A DNA stretch of 64,000 bases from Streptococcus cristatus (GTDB lineage Bacteria > Bacillota > Bacilli > Lactobacillales > Streptococcaceae), in contig NZ_RJPR01000003.1 in NCBI RefSeq assembly GCF_003943465.1, positions 95,677 to 159,676 on the forward strand, in the 5' to 3' direction. Shown piece by piece: positions 1 through 9,592 of the stretch. Each line of letters opens with the position of its first letter. Position 1 is the first letter of the stretch. Under the pieces are notes generated by a model. That model was not told where the DNA came from, made no database searches, and worked only from the letters and a program-made list of their open reading frames with translations. The position numbers and the translations under genes are program-made.

Positions 1-663
1 AAAACAGAACCGCCTGTGATGACGCCTTTTGCTTATATTCTGCTCATGATGAGCCTAGTGTCCGTCATCTATGTTGCTAGTCGTTTTTTTGAGCGAAAGA
101 AAGTACAGGCTTTTTTTAGAGTTGCCCAAATCGTGCAATTAGTCTCTTTGTATGGCTGGTACTTGGTTATTCAGGAGCCTTTGTCGGAGAGTCTCCCCTT
201 GTACCATTGCCGAGTGGCGATGTTTGCTGTCTTGCTACTGCCAGATAAAGTAGCCTATAAGCAATATTTCGCCTTATTGGGAGTATTTGGACCGATTTGC
301 GCCATTGTCTATCCGATTTTGGATCCCTATCCATTTCCGCATATCACGCTATTTTCATTTTTCATCGGTCATTTAGCCCTGTTAGGCAATTCGATTATCT
401 ACCTGATGAAGCATTATGATAGACTTAATCTGTCCTATCGTCGTATCATAGAAATCACCTTTGGCTTAGACTTCCTCATCTTGCTTGGAAATATTGCATT
501 CGGGGGCAACTACGGTTTCTTAAAGGATCCGCCTCTGGTAGGAGATCATGGTATGCTTGGGAATTATATGATCGTGTCTGTGGTCTTAGCGACGGCCTTG
601 CTTCTATTTTCTTACTTGTTCAAAGAAATGAAGGAAAGACAGGCAGAGCGATTGATCCAATAA
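1..663 (+). CDS. YwaF/TIGR02206-family integral membrane protein, 5' partial
   Basis: The reading frame is open from the first base of the window. The codons before GTG16/ATG19 read K-T-E-P-P, which align with Q-T-E-P-P (residues 9-13) of the next gene, so about eight N-terminal codons lie outside the window. The protein is almost entirely hydrophobic, with six or seven likely membrane helices. It carries the family blocks LYHCRVAMF, DPYPFPHIT and FFIGHLALLGNS. It is a clear paralogue of the gene that follows 108 bp downstream. The family is annotated as conserved integral membrane proteins related to B. subtilis YwaF. Eukaryotic TMEM164 is a distant relative with lipid acyl-transfer activity, but no function can be assigned here. 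Confidence 0.85.
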   Translation, partial: KTEPPVMTPFAYILLMMSLVSVIYVASRFFERKKVQAFFRVAQIVQLVSLYGWYLVIQEPLSESLPLYHCRVAMFAVLLLPDKVAYKQYFALLGVFGPICAIVYPILDPYPFPHITLFSFFIGHLALLGNSIIYLMKHYDRLNLSYRRIIEITFGLDFLILLGNIAFGGNYGFLKDPPLVGDHGMLGNYMIVSVVLATALLLFSYLFKEMKERQAERLIQ

Positions 664-771
664 AGATTGGAAGAGGAAATGATTTCTTTAGCAACTAGGA
701 GAATTCTGCCTAGATTTTCAATCTGACTGCGAGTTTGAACATACAGATTTTAAAAGTAGAAAGGAAACAGG

Positions 772-1452
772 ATGCATCATTTTTTGACTACCAACCAAAC
801 TGAACCACCCTTTGTTTCAGCTTTGGCCTACTCTTTGATGATGGCATTGCTTTTGCTGTCTATCTACGCATCGATAAAATACCATAAGAATCCTAGCTTT
901 GTAAAAAGCATGAAAATTCTTCAATTGTGCCAACTGGCAATTCTTTATAGCTGGTATGTGGGTTTTCAGCTACCTCTGGCAAATAGTCTGCCTTTGTACC
1001 ATTGCCGTTTGGCCATGTTTGCGGTGGTCTTTCTGCCAGATAAATGGCCTAGCAAGCAGTATTTCGCTCTTCTAGGAGCCAGCGGAGCAGTCTTTGCCCT
1101 TGGCTATCCAGTCTTTGATCCTTATGATTTCCCGCATATTACCAGCTTTTCTTTCCTGATTGGTCACTATGCCCTCTTGGTTAATTCCCTGATTTATCTG
1201 ATGAATCACTACGATAAGACCCAACTCAAGAAATATACGATTGTCCTCTATACTTTTGTGCTTGATGCCTTTCTTGTCGGTGTCAATCAAGTGACGGGTG
1301 GAAATTACGGTCTGCTAAAAAGCCCGCCTTTTATCAGTCAGCACAATCTTTTAGTAAAATATCTAGCTGTGTCGATTATTTTGTCCGCTACCTTGCTTCT
1401 TTTTGATGAAATATTTAAGAAACGCTGGAAAAAGCAGCTAGAAATTGTTTAA
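772..1452 (+). CDS. YwaF/TIGR02206-family integral membrane protein
   Basis: This 226-residue polytopic membrane protein is the tandem paralogue of the preceding gene. Shared blocks include SLPLYHCRLAMFAVVFLPDK, the DPYxFPHIT segment and a GGNYG-L-PP motif near residue 175. The Cys and His of the LYHC block and the His of IGHYALL are conserved in both copies and are the only obvious polar candidates for chemistry within the membrane. The start ATG follows GAAAGGAAACAGG. A hairpin terminator follows the stop, so the two genes probably form one small unit. Function is unknown. Confidence 0.85.
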   Translation: MHHFLTTNQTEPPFVSALAYSLMMALLLLSIYASIKYHKNPSFVKSMKILQLCQLAILYSWYVGFQLPLANSLPLYHCRLAMFAVVFLPDKWPSKQYFALLGASGAVFALGYPVFDPYDFPHITSFSFLIGHYALLVNSLIYLMNHYDKTQLKKYTIVLYTFVLDAFLVGVNQVTGGNYGLLKSPPFISQHNLLVKYLAVSIILSATLLLFDEIFKKRWKKQLEIV

Positions 1453-1466
1453 TATTGCATTTTATA

Positions 1467-1500
1467 GCTCCTGTCAAGTTTAGTTGGCAGGGGTTTTCTT
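1467..1500 (+). terminator. Rho-independent terminator after the YwaF-like pair
   Basis: GCTCCTGTCAA and TTGGCAGGGG form a stem with two G-U pairs, followed by TTTTCTT. It ends the two-gene membrane-protein unit before the prfC promoter. Confidence 0.6.
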
Positions 1501-1629
1501 AAATTTGATTTTAATCTTACTCTTTGCAATTTTCCTCTTTAGCAGTGTCATTGTCGAATTTTAAGACAAATTAGCAAAATGTAAAGAATAGAACCGCTGG
1601 CAAGAGCGATTTTTATGTTCTTCAGATAA

Positions 1630-1658
1630 TTGAAAAAAAGCGCTAAATCCGCTATAAT
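1630..1658 (+). promoter_or_regulatory. Promoter of prfC
   Basis: TTGAAA (1630-1635), a 17-nt spacer and TATAAT (1653-1658) lie 90 bp upstream of the prfC start. The rest of the 295-bp gap from 1453 holds only the preceding terminator and AT-rich sequence. Confidence 0.7.
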
Positions 1659-1747
1659 AGGTAGGTTGAAAGGATTAGAATATTCCAATGTAAAATATAA
1701 AAATACTGACATTCACCATTATCCTAAAATGAAAGAAAGAGAAGAAA

Positions 1748-3292
1748 ATGACTTTACAAGAAGAAATTAAGAAACGACGCACCTTTGCCATTATTTCCCA
1801 CCCAGACGCGGGGAAAACAACCATTACTGAACAGCTGCTCTACTTTGGGGGCGAAATTCGTGAGGCTGGTACAGTCAAGGGGAAAAAGACTGGTAACTTT
1901 GCCAAGTCTGACTGGATGGATATCGAGAAACAACGTGGGATTTCGGTCACTTCATCTGTTATGCAATTTGACTACGACGGCAAACGCGTCAATATCCTAG
2001 ACACACCAGGGCACGAGGACTTCTCAGAAGATACCTATCGGACCTTGATGGCGGTTGATGCTGCGGTCATGGTCGTGGACTCTGCCAAGGGTATCGAGGC
2101 CCAAACCAAGAAATTGTTTGAGGTTGTGAAACACCGTGGAATCCCTGTCTTTACCTTTATGAACAAGCTGGACCGTGATGGACGTGAGCCACTAGACCTC
2201 TTGCAAGAATTGGAAGAAGTCTTGGGTATCGCCAGCTACCCTATGAACTGGCCAATCGGGATGGGGAAAGCCTTTGAGGGTCTCTATGACCTCTATAACC
2301 AACGCTTGGAGCTCTATAAAGGGGACGAGCGTTTTGCTAGTCTGGAAGATGGAGACAAACTTTTTGGCAGCAATCCATTTTATGAACAAGTTAAGGATGA
2401 TATTGAACTTCTAAATGAAGCTGGAAATGAGTTTTCAGAGGAAGCTATTCTTGCTGGAGAACTGACTCCGGTCTTCTTCGGTTCAGCCTTGACTAACTTT
2501 GGGGTGCAAACCTTCCTTGAGACTTTCCTCAAATTTGCCCCAGAACCACATGGCCACAAGAAAACAGATGGCGAAATTGTGGATCCTTATGACAAGGATT
2601 TCTCAGGATTCGTCTTTAAAATCCAAGCCAACATGGACCCTCGTCACCGTGACCGTATTGCCTTTGTCCGTATCGTATCAGGTGAATTCGAGCGTGGAAT
2701 GAGTGTCAATCTGCCTCGTACTGGTAAGGGTGCCAAACTATCTAATGTGACTCAGTTTATGGCGGAAAGTCGTGAGAATGTGACCAATGCCGTGGCAGGT
2801 GATATTATTGGGGTTTATGATACAGGTACTTATCAGGTTGGAGACACTTTGACGGTTGGAAAAAACAAGTTTGAGTTTGAACCACTGCCAACCTTTACAC
2901 CTGAGATTTTCATGAAAGTTTCTGCTAAGAACGTCATGAAACAAAAATCCTTCCACAAGGGAATCGAGCAGTTGGTGCAAGAAGGAGCTATTCAGCTTTA
3001 TACTAACTACCAAACTGGCGAGTACATGCTAGGGGCTGTGGGACAACTCCAGTTTGAAGTCTTTAAGCATCGTATGGAAAATGAATACAATGCGGAAGTG
3101 GTCATGAATCCTATGGGGAAAAAGACAGTTCGTTGGATCAAGCCGGAAGACCTAGACGAGCGTATGTCTTCAAGTCGAAATATCTTGGCCAAAGACCGCT
3201 TTGACCAACCAGTTTTCCTCTTTGAAAACGACTTTGCCCTCCGTTGGTTTGCGGATAAGTATCCAGATGTAGAGTTAGAAGAGAAGATGTGA
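1748..3292 (+). CDS. prfC: Peptide chain release factor 3 (RF3)
   Basis: This is a 514-residue translational GTPase, the usual length for Gram-positive RF3. It recycles RF1/RF2 from the ribosome after peptide release by GTP binding and hydrolysis. The G1 loop SHPDAGKTT is at residues 17-25. The switch II motif [14 protein letters not shown] and the G4 motif NKLDRDG follow. The EDFSEDTYR stretch is diagnostic of RF3 rather than EF-G. Domain II and the RF3 C-terminal domain follow and end with a complete C-terminus. The gene stands alone between its own promoter and a long structured non-coding stretch. Confidence 0.97.
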   Translation: MTLQEEIKKRRTFAIISHPDAGKTTITEQLLYFGGEIREAGTVKGKKTGNFAKSDWMDIEKQRGISVTSSVMQFDYDGKRVNILDTPGHEDFSEDTYRTLMAVDAAVMVVDSAKGIEAQTKKLFEVVKHRGIPVFTFMNKLDRDGREPLDLLQELEEVLGIASYPMNWPIGMGKAFEGLYDLYNQRLELYKGDERFASLEDGDKLFGSNPFYEQVKDDIELLNEAGNEFSEEAILAGELTPVFFGSALTNFGVQTFLETFLKFAPEPHGHKKTDGEIVDPYDKDFSGFVFKIQANMDPRHRDRIAFVRIVSGEFERGMSVNLPRTGKGAKLSNVTQFMAESRENVTNAVAGDIIGVYDTGTYQVGDTLTVGKNKFEFEPLPTFTPEIFMKVSAKNVMKQKSFHKGIEQLVQEGAIQLYTNYQTGEYMLGAVGQLQFEVFKHRMENEYNAEVVMNPMGKKTVRWIKPEDLDERMSSSRNILAKDRFDQPVFLFENDFALRWFADKYPDVELEEKM

Positions 3293-3704
3293 TTCAGTAC
3301 TACCAATTGGAACTAAACTTCCTAATTGGTGGACGCTAGCCGCTATTTGGCGGACTAGCTAGCTGCCTCACTAACTACGTTTGGCAAATGAAATCGATTT
3401 GCCAAACTCCGTGTCGTAGTATAAAAGTCGGTAACCGCTATGGCGGCTTACCTAAACGCATCACTAGGAAAGTAAGCGTAGTGCCTAACTGCCTTACAAC
3501 TTATCGGTGAACAATAATCGTTTCCGCATCTTCGTGTCGTAGCTAGTGACTTGATTTAGCTAACTTCTTTACAAGCTATATTTAAAAGATGATATTGACT
3601 TGCTAGCTTTCTTGTCAGGACCTAGGAGCTTTGCCTATGAGGCTAAGAGTGGACATTAGGTATGAGCTATCAGACAATCATTCTAGATCCCAGAAAGGAG
3701 TTCT
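3293..3704 (+). other. 412-bp non-coding region rich in inverted repeats
   Basis: No credible coding sequence is present. Several hairpins can be drawn. The strongest is GTTTGGCAAA (3379-3388) with TTTGCCAAAC (3398-3407), extended by ACTACG and CGTAGT outside it. Others are ACCAATT with AATTGGT (about 3301-3331), a CCGC-TAT-GGCGG hairpin near 3433-3445, and CACTA with TAGTG near 3461-3482. The phrase CGTGTCGTAG occurs twice, about 120 bp apart, suggesting two diverged copies of one unit. The last 60 bp, with GAAAGGAG at 3692-3699, lead into corA. The nature of the region is unknown. Confidence 0.6.
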
Positions 3705-4616
3705 ATGTTTCTGGAAAGAAAACTAAAAGACCAATCTGTCTGGATCAACATTGACTCAGATGATGTTAAAAAGAATGGACAGATTTATCAGGATTATAAT
3801 ATCGACCTTGAAACTATCGAATATGCGCTGGATAAGAACGAGCGGGCTCACATGGGCTACAATCGTGAGAATGGGACGGTTCTTTTTATCTATAATGTCC
3901 TGAATTTAGCGACAGAGAAGGACTACTATGAGACTATTCCGATGACTTTCGTGGTACAGCAGGATCGTCTCATCACCATCAGCAATCAAGACAATGCCTA
4001 TGTGGTTGATATCATGAAGGCTTACACGGAGCACCATGAGCCCGTGTCAGTCTATAAGTTTCTTTTTGCTAGTCTAGAGTTGATCTCCAATTCCTACTAT
4101 CCGGTCATTGAGCAGATGGACAAGCGCAAGGATGAGCTTAACAGACTTTTGCGTCAAAAGACCACCAAAAAGCACCTGTTTGCCCTCTCGGACTTAGAAA
4201 CCTCCATGGTCTACCTAGTAGCGGCATCCAAGCAAAATAGTATACTTTTAGAGCACATCAAGAGCCATGCTGTTTATCGTGGGTTTGATGAACTAGAGAC
4301 CGAGCAATTTGAAGATGCCATGATTGAGGCACGTCAGCTGGTTTCAATGACGGATTTGATTGCTCAGGTTCTTAGCCAGCTTTCGGGCTCCTACAATAAC
4401 ATCCTGAACAACAATCTGAATGATAATTTGACTGTCTTGACCATCATTTCAGTTCTTCTGGCAGTCCTAGCAGTTATCACCGGCTTCTTTGGTATGAATG
4501 TTCCCCTGCCTTTGTCAGATGATAAAAATGCTTGGCTTTATATTATCATCATTAGCTTTGTTCTCTGGACTCTTCTGACCAAGCTCCTCAACTGGGTGGT
4601 CAATAAAGAGCGATGA
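3705..4616 (+). CDS. corA: CorA-family magnesium transporter
   Basis: This is a 303-residue member of the CorA/2-TM-GxN family. A long cytoplasmic alpha/beta and helical domain occupies residues 1 to about 240. Two membrane helices follow at about 242-262 and 278-296. The signature GMN tripeptide sits at 263-265 at the end of the first helix. Such proteins form pentameric channels for Mg2+ and sometimes other divalent cations. The start is set by AGAAAGGAG ending 5 bp upstream. A terminator hairpin follows, so the gene is monocistronic. The acidic loop after GMN is short, as is common in firmicute members. Confidence 0.92.
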   Translation: MFLERKLKDQSVWINIDSDDVKKNGQIYQDYNIDLETIEYALDKNERAHMGYNRENGTVLFIYNVLNLATEKDYYETIPMTFVVQQDRLITISNQDNAYVVDIMKAYTEHHEPVSVYKFLFASLELISNSYYPVIEQMDKRKDELNRLLRQKTTKKHLFALSDLETSMVYLVAASKQNSILLEHIKSHAVYRGFDELETEQFEDAMIEARQLVSMTDLIAQVLSQLSGSYNNILNNNLNDNLTVLTIISVLLAVLAVITGFFGMNVPLPLSDDKNAWLYIIIISFVLWTLLTKLLNWVVNKER

Positions 4617-4632
4617 ATAAAATACATTGAAT

Positions 4633-4660
4633 GAATGAGGTTTTCGAGCCTCATTTTTTG
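4633..4660 (+). terminator. Terminator after corA
   Basis: AATGAGG and CCTCATT close a short stem-loop followed by TTTTT, 20-40 bp after the corA stop codon. Confidence 0.7.
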
Positions 4661-4760
4661 TGGTATTAGCTGGAGCGGGTTTCTTATTCTATTTATGAAA
4701 AATAGAGAGAAAATTTCTTGTATAGTAGGACAAAAAGATGAAAAACTGCTTTCAAAGTAG

Positions 4761-4790
4761 TATAATAATCTTAGTATTATAATAGGAGGT
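4761..4790 (+). promoter_or_regulatory. Palindrome overlapping the -10 and SD region of the NatAB-like operon
   Basis: TATAATA (4761-4767) and TATTATA (4775-4781) form an inverted repeat with a 7-nt spacer. It covers the likely -10 element and abuts the AGGAGG SD at about 4784-4789. It could be an operator, but no regulator gene is adjacent. Confidence 0.4.
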
Positions 4791-4795
4791 TTCAT

Positions 4796-5689
4796 ATGCT
4801 TCATGTAGAAAAACTAGAAAAAAGTTTTGGGCAAAAGCAAGTCTTGTTCGGCATTGATTTTGAAGCCCAGCCGGGGCATATCCTTGGTTTAATTGGGAAA
4901 AACGGTGCTGGGAAAACAACGATTTTTCACAGTATTTTGCGCTTCCTAGACTATAGTGGAGAGATTCATTTCGAAGGGCAGTCTATTGAGCAGGAGACCT
5001 ATAGCAGGATTGGCTATCTGCCTGAGGAAAGAAGCCTGATGCCCAAGCTGACGGTTTTTGAGCAAGTGCGCTATCTGGCAAATCTAAAGGGTGTGCCGAC
5101 AGCTGTTGTCAAAGAAAAACTGCCCCAGTGGATGGAAAAGCTTCAGGTCAAGGGGAAATTAACCGACAAAATCAAGAGCTTGTCTAAGGGGAACCAGCAA
5201 AAGGTTCAGCTGATTATCACGCTCCTGCATGAGCCAGACTTGATTATTTTAGATGAGCCTTTCAGCGGTCTGGATCCCGTCAATACTGAAATCCTGAAAG
5301 AAGTCATTATTGAAGAGAAAAAGCGCGGAGCGACGATTATCTTCTCGGATCATGTTATGACAAATGTGGAAGAGCTGTGCGATGATGTCTTGATGATTCG
5401 TGACGGGCAAGTGGTCCTCAATGGGGATGTGCAGGCAGTTCGCAACCAATATGGCAAGACTCGTCTTTTCGTCTCAAGTGACTTGTCTCAGGCTGAATTA
5501 GAAGCCTTGCCCCATGTCGTCAAGGTGACGCCGACCAAGCAAGGAATCTGGAAATTGATTCTAGATGATGAAACAGCTGGTCCTGAATTGTTTGATCGCT
5601 TGACTCAGGGAAGCTATGTGGTAACTTTTGACCAGCAGGCACCGACAATTGATGAAATTTTCAAATTAGAATCAGGGGTGGAAGTATGA
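4796..5689 (+). CDS. ABC transporter ATP-binding protein, NatA-like
   Basis: This 297-residue ABC ATPase has Walker A GKNGAGKTT at 34-42, the ABC signature LSKGNQQK near 128, Walker B LIILDEP near 150 and an H-loop in FSDHV. The long C-terminal extension of about 75 residues matches the DUF4162 tail of NatA-like ATPases. Its stop overlaps the start of the permease gene by 4 bp (ATGA), so the two form one transporter. The family exports sodium ions, drugs or peptides. The substrate cannot be told from sequence. Confidence 0.9.
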   Translation: MLHVEKLEKSFGQKQVLFGIDFEAQPGHILGLIGKNGAGKTTIFHSILRFLDYSGEIHFEGQSIEQETYSRIGYLPEERSLMPKLTVFEQVRYLANLKGVPTAVVKEKLPQWMEKLQVKGKLTDKIKSLSKGNQQKVQLIITLLHEPDLIILDEPFSGLDPVNTEILKEVIIEEKKRGATIIFSDHVMTNVEELCDDVLMIRDGQVVLNGDVQAVRNQYGKTRLFVSSDLSQAELEALPHVVKVTPTKQGIWKLILDDETAGPELFDRLTQGSYVVTFDQQAPTIDEIFKLESGVEV

Positions 5690-6900
5690 AACAAATGTTA
5701 ATCGTAATCAAAGAAACCTACCTGCGTCATGTCAAGTCTTGGAGTTTTGTCTTTATGGTCTTGTCTCCTTTTCTCTTTCTTGGGCTGAGCTTGGGGATCG
5801 GTTATCTTCAGGGAAGTTCTATGGCTTCCTCTCAAAAGGTAGCAGTACTGACCCAGCTTGATTCTGTCAGAGAAGTGTTAAGAGCTGAAGATCAGCTGAG
5901 TTTTCAGTATAAAGATGAAGCTGCAGCCAAGCAGGCTGTAAAAGATAAGAAAATCGCAGGCTATCTGACGGTTGAGGAAAAAGGCGGACAGCTCTCTGCC
6001 ACCTACTATGCAGAAACCAGCATGAACGCTGCAACGAAAATGGTTTTGTCCAATTCCCTTATCCAGGTCCAGCAGGCTTTAAACCTGGCTCAGGCCAATT
6101 TATCAGCTGAGCAGAGTCAGATTCTTGCGCGGACAGTCCAGTTTGAAGAAAAAATCGATGAAAATAAAGAGGGCAAGAAGATGGTTCAGACCTTTGCTGC
6201 AATGGGGCTGGGCTTACTGCTCTATATGATTCTGATTACTTATGCTAGCGTTACTGCCCAAGATGTGGCCAGTGAAAAAGGCACTAAAATCATGGAAGTT
6301 ATCTTCTCCAGTATTAAGGCGACCGATTATTTCTATGCCCGTATGATTGGGATTTTTGCAGTTATTCTTAGCCATCTGGGCATTTATGTGCTTGGTGGAC
6401 TGGCGGCCTTTCTCTTTGCGGACAGCATTCCTCTTGTATCCCAAGTCTTGAAGAGCAATCCAGCCATTCAGCAGTATATCGGAGAAGCTGTTTCTTTGAA
6501 TACCCTAGCTTTTGTAGCAGTTAGTATCTTTATGTATGTTGTCTTATCAGCTTTTCTTGGTTCAATGGTGGCACGAGCAGAAGATACAGGAAAAGTCCTT
6601 TCGCCCGTTATCATGCTGATTTTAGTTGGCTTTATGGGAGTTTCTTCGATAGGGGCAGCAGGAGACAATGTGATTTTGAAGGTTGGTTCTTACCTTCCTT
6701 TCATCTCAACCTTTTTCATGCCTTTCCGAGCTATCAATGGTTATGCGACCAGCTTGGAAGCTTGGATTTCTCTAGGAATTACAGCTGCTTTTGCGGTGAT
6801 GATGACCGTTTTCATTGCACGAATCTACTCCAGCCTTGTCTTGCAGACAGATGATTTGGGAGCTTGGAAGACCTTCAAACGTGCTTTAAAATATAAATAA
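5686..6900 (+). CDS. ABC-2-type permease, NatB-like
   Basis: This 404-residue permease has one N-terminal membrane helix (about 20-40), a large extracytoplasmic loop to about residue 165, and then five or six helices in the C-terminal half. This is the NatB/ABC-2 (ABC_membrane_3-like) topology. It is translationally coupled to the ATPase through a 4-bp overlap. An outward-directed exporter is likely. The substrate is unknown. Confidence 0.88.
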   Translation: MKQMLIVIKETYLRHVKSWSFVFMVLSPFLFLGLSLGIGYLQGSSMASSQKVAVLTQLDSVREVLRAEDQLSFQYKDEAAAKQAVKDKKIAGYLTVEEKGGQLSATYYAETSMNAATKMVLSNSLIQVQQALNLAQANLSAEQSQILARTVQFEEKIDENKEGKKMVQTFAAMGLGLLLYMILITYASVTAQDVASEKGTKIMEVIFSSIKATDYFYARMIGIFAVILSHLGIYVLGGLAAFLFADSIPLVSQVLKSNPAIQQYIGEAVSLNTLAFVAVSIFMYVVLSAFLGSMVARAEDTGKVLSPVIMLILVGFMGVSSIGAAGDNVILKVGSYLPFISTFFMPFRAINGYATSLEAWISLGITAAFAVMMTVFIARIYSSLVLQTDDLGAWKTFKRALKYK

Positions 6901-6905
6901 ATCAC

Positions 6906-6942
6906 AACTTCACTGGAGTCATCTGGTGGAGTTTTCTTTTTG
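6906..6942 (+). terminator. Terminator after the NatAB-like pair
   Basis: AACTTCACTGG pairs with CTGGTGGAGTT (three G-U pairs) and is followed by TTCTTTTTG. Confidence 0.6.
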
Positions 6943-7029
6943 TATTTTAATTTAATATTTTGAATAATAGGGCTAGGTAAAAAGTGGAATTTATGGTAAA
7001 ATAGTACAGATAAAACAAGGAGTGGAAAA

Positions 7030-7755
7030 ATGGTAGAACCTAAATATAAGCGTATTTTGATTAAACTATCTGGAGAAGCTTTGGCTGGCGAAAAAGGTGT
7101 AGGGATCAACATCGCCACTGTCCAAAAGATGGCTGAAGAAATCAAGGAAGTCCATGAACTGGGCATTCAAATTGCCTTGGTTATCGGTGGTGGTAATCTT
7201 TGGCGAGGCGAGCCAGCAGCAGAAGCAGGTATGGATCGCGTTCAAGCGGACTATACTGGCATGTTGGGAACAGTCATGAATGCACTTGTAATGGCAGATT
7301 CCTTGCAGCAAGTGGGCGTTGACACCCGCGTTCAGACAGCGATTGCGATGCAGCAGGTGGCTGAGCCTTATATTCGTGGACGTGCTCTTCGTCATTTGGA
7401 AAAAGGTCGGATTGTTATTTTCGGTGCTGGTATTGGTTCACCATATTTCTCAACAGATACGACAGCTGCTCTGCGGGCTGCGGAAATTGAGGCGGACGCT
7501 ATCCTCATGGCTAAAAATGGTGTGGATGGGGTCTACAATGCCGATCCAAACAAGGATAAAACAGCTGTGAAGTTTGATGAATTGACCCACCGTGACGTCA
7601 TCAACAAAGGTTTGCGCATCATGGACTCGACTGCTTCTACCCTTTCTATGGACAATGATATTGACCTAGTAGTCTTCAATATGAATGAACCTGGCAATAT
7701 CAAACGAGTGGTCTTTGGCGAGCAAATCGGGACAACTGTCTCAAATAATTTATAA
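7030..7755 (+). CDS. pyrH: UMP kinase
   Basis: This 241-residue amino-acid-kinase-fold enzyme phosphorylates UMP to UDP in pyrimidine nucleotide synthesis. The N-terminal KLSGEALAG loop, the [10 protein letters not shown] motif, the GTGNPYF-equivalent [14 protein letters not shown] and the C-terminal DIDLVVFNM segment are all present. Length is normal for bacterial hexameric UMP kinases, which are typically inhibited by UTP and activated by GTP. AAGGAG lies just upstream of ATG7030. The gene is 18 bp upstream of frr, the conserved pyrH-frr pairing. Confidence 0.97.
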   Translation: MVEPKYKRILIKLSGEALAGEKGVGINIATVQKMAEEIKEVHELGIQIALVIGGGNLWRGEPAAEAGMDRVQADYTGMLGTVMNALVMADSLQQVGVDTRVQTAIAMQQVAEPYIRGRALRHLEKGRIVIFGAGIGSPYFSTDTTAALRAAEIEADAILMAKNGVDGVYNADPNKDKTAVKFDELTHRDVINKGLRIMDSTASTLSMDNDIDLVVFNMNEPGNIKRVVFGEQIGTTVSNNL

Positions 7756-7773
7756 AAATCAGGAGAAAAGAAA

Positions 7774-8331
7774 ATGGCAAATGCAATTGTAGAAAAAGCA
7801 AAAGAAAGAATGACCCATTCGCACCAAAGTTTGGCGCGTGAATTTGGTAGCATCCGTGCAGGCCGCGCTAATGCTAGCCTTTTGGATCGTATCCATGTGG
7901 AATACTATGGAGTAGAGACACCGCTTAACCAACTTTCTTCTATCACGATTCCAGAAGCGCGTGTGCTTTTGGTGACACCTTTTGATAAGTCTTCTATCAA
8001 GGATATCGAGCGTGCCATCAATGCCTCTGACTTAGGTATCACACCATCTAGCGACGGATCTGTCATTCGTTTGGTTATTCCAGCTCTGACAGAGGAAACT
8101 CGTCGTGAATTGGCTAAAGAAGTGAAAAAAGTCGGTGAAAATGCTAAGATTGCGATTCGTAACATCCGTCGCGACGCTATGGACGAAGCTAAGAAACAGG
8201 AAAAGGCTAAAGAAATCACTGAAGATGAATTGAAGGTTCTTGAAAAGGATATCCAAAAAGTCACTGATGATGCAGTGAAGCATATCGATGATATGACAGC
8301 GACTAAAGAAAAAGAACTTCTAGAAGTTTAA
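7774..8331 (+). CDS. frr: Ribosome recycling factor
   Basis: This 185-residue protein has the full RRF fold. The N-terminal helix carries [17 protein letters not shown], the central beta domain has [11 protein letters not shown], and the C-terminal helices include the conserved [10 protein letters not shown] segment. With EF-G it splits the post-termination ribosome. It is co-transcribed with pyrH and followed by a terminator. The SD is AGGAGAA. Confidence 0.97.
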   Translation: MANAIVEKAKERMTHSHQSLAREFGSIRAGRANASLLDRIHVEYYGVETPLNQLSSITIPEARVLLVTPFDKSSIKDIERAINASDLGITPSSDGSVIRLVIPALTEETRRELAKEVKKVGENAKIAIRNIRRDAMDEAKKQEKAKEITEDELKVLEKDIQKVTDDAVKHIDDMTATKEKELLEV

Positions 8332-8348
8332 TATTTTATCAGAATCAA

Positions 8349-8382
8349 AACTCAGTTGGCCTTTGCTGACTGAGTTGTTTTA
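8349..8382 (+). terminator. Terminator after frr
   Basis: AACTCAGT (8349-8356) and ACTGAGTT (8369-8376) form a perfect stem followed by GTTTT. Confidence 0.75.
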
Positions 8383-8430
8383 ACATAAAAATCCTTGCGA
8401 TTAGAAGAAGCAAGGTAGAAGTAGGACTAT

Positions 8431-9285
8431 ATGAACACAAATCTTGCTAGCTTCATCGTGGGGATTATCACGGATGAAAACGATCGTTTTTACTTTGTCC
8501 AGAAGGACGGACAAACTTATGCCCTTTCTAAAGAAGAGGGACCGCATGAGCTCGGTCAGTCTGTCAAGGGCTTTGCCTACAGCGATATGAAGCAGAAACT
8601 TCGCCTGACAACTCTTGAGGTTACAGCGACCCAAGATCAGTTTGGCTGGGGAACAGTGACGGAGGTTCGCAAGGATCTGGGGGTCTTTGTCGATACGGGT
8701 CTGCCAGATAAGCAAATCGTGGTGTCACTGGATATTTTGCCAGAAATCAAGGAACTTTGGCCTAAGAAAGGCGACCGCCTCTATATTCGTCTCAGTGTGG
8801 ACAAGAAAGACCGCATTTGGGGACAGCTGGCCTATCAGGAGGACTTCCAGCGCTTGGCTCGTCCTGCCTACAATAACATGCAGAACCAAAATTGGCCAGC
8901 CATTGTTTATCGGCTCAAGCTTTCTGGCACCTTCGTCTATCTGCCAGAGAATAATATGCTGGGCTTTATCCATCCGAGCGAGCGCTATGCAGAGCCACGT
9001 CTGGGGCAGGTCTTGGACGCACGGGTAATTGGCTTCCGTGAAGTAGACCGCACCCTTAACCTCTCCCTTAAGCCTCGCTCCTTTGAAATGCTGGAAAACG
9101 ATGCTCAGATGATCTTGACATATCTGGAGAGCAACGGTGGCTTCATGACTTTGAATGATAAATCTTCACCAGACGATATCAAGGCCACTTTTGGTATTTC
9201 CAAAGGCCAGTTTAAAAAAGCCCTGGGCGGTCTCATGAAAGCTGGTAAAATCAAGCAGGACCCGACTGGAACGGAGTTGATTTAA
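8431..9285 (+). CDS. cvfB: CvfB-family S1 RNA-binding protein
   Basis: This 284-residue protein matches the CvfB family. It has N-terminal S1-like OB-fold repeats (about 1-210, with GVFVDTGLPDKQIVVS and GFIHPSER) and a C-terminal winged-helix domain (about 220-280). CvfB proteins bind RNA and influence virulence-gene expression in staphylococci and streptococci. Its TAA is immediately followed by the ATG of the next gene, so the two are translationally linked. Confidence 0.88.
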   Translation: MNTNLASFIVGIITDENDRFYFVQKDGQTYALSKEEGPHELGQSVKGFAYSDMKQKLRLTTLEVTATQDQFGWGTVTEVRKDLGVFVDTGLPDKQIVVSLDILPEIKELWPKKGDRLYIRLSVDKKDRIWGQLAYQEDFQRLARPAYNNMQNQNWPAIVYRLKLSGTFVYLPENNMLGFIHPSERYAEPRLGQVLDARVIGFREVDRTLNLSLKPRSFEMLENDAQMILTYLESNGGFMTLNDKSSPDDIKATFGISKGQFKKALGGLMKAGKIKQDPTGTELI

Positions 9286-9501
9286 ATGAGAAAATCTTTT
9301 TACAGCTGGCTGATGACGGAGCGCAATCCTAAAAGTAATAAGCCCAAAGCTATTTTGGCGGATTTGGCTTTTCAGGATACGGCCTTTCCCAAGCATACGG
9401 ACGATTTTGATGAGGTCAGCCGTTTTCTAGAGGAGCATGCAAATTTTTCCTTTAACTTGGGCGAGTTTGATGCGATTTGGGAAGAATATCAGGCCCATTG
9501 A
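9286..9501 (+). CDS. YozE-like (UPF0346) small protein
   Basis: This 71-residue protein begins [19 protein letters not shown] and has the conserved [19 protein letters not shown] block. Both are typical of the UPF0346/YozE SAM-like family found beside cvfB and phoH in streptococci. It starts directly after the cvfB stop. Its biochemical role is unknown. Confidence 0.88.
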   Translation: MRKSFYSWLMTERNPKSNKPKAILADLAFQDTAFPKHTDDFDEVSRFLEEHANFSFNLGEFDAIWEEYQAH

Positions 9502-9592
9502 GTGGATAATGGCTAGGTATAGTCATTTTCTCCTTGCTTTGATATAATAAAGGTAATTCATTCAAAAATATTAAAATAGAGAGGTTCTTTGT

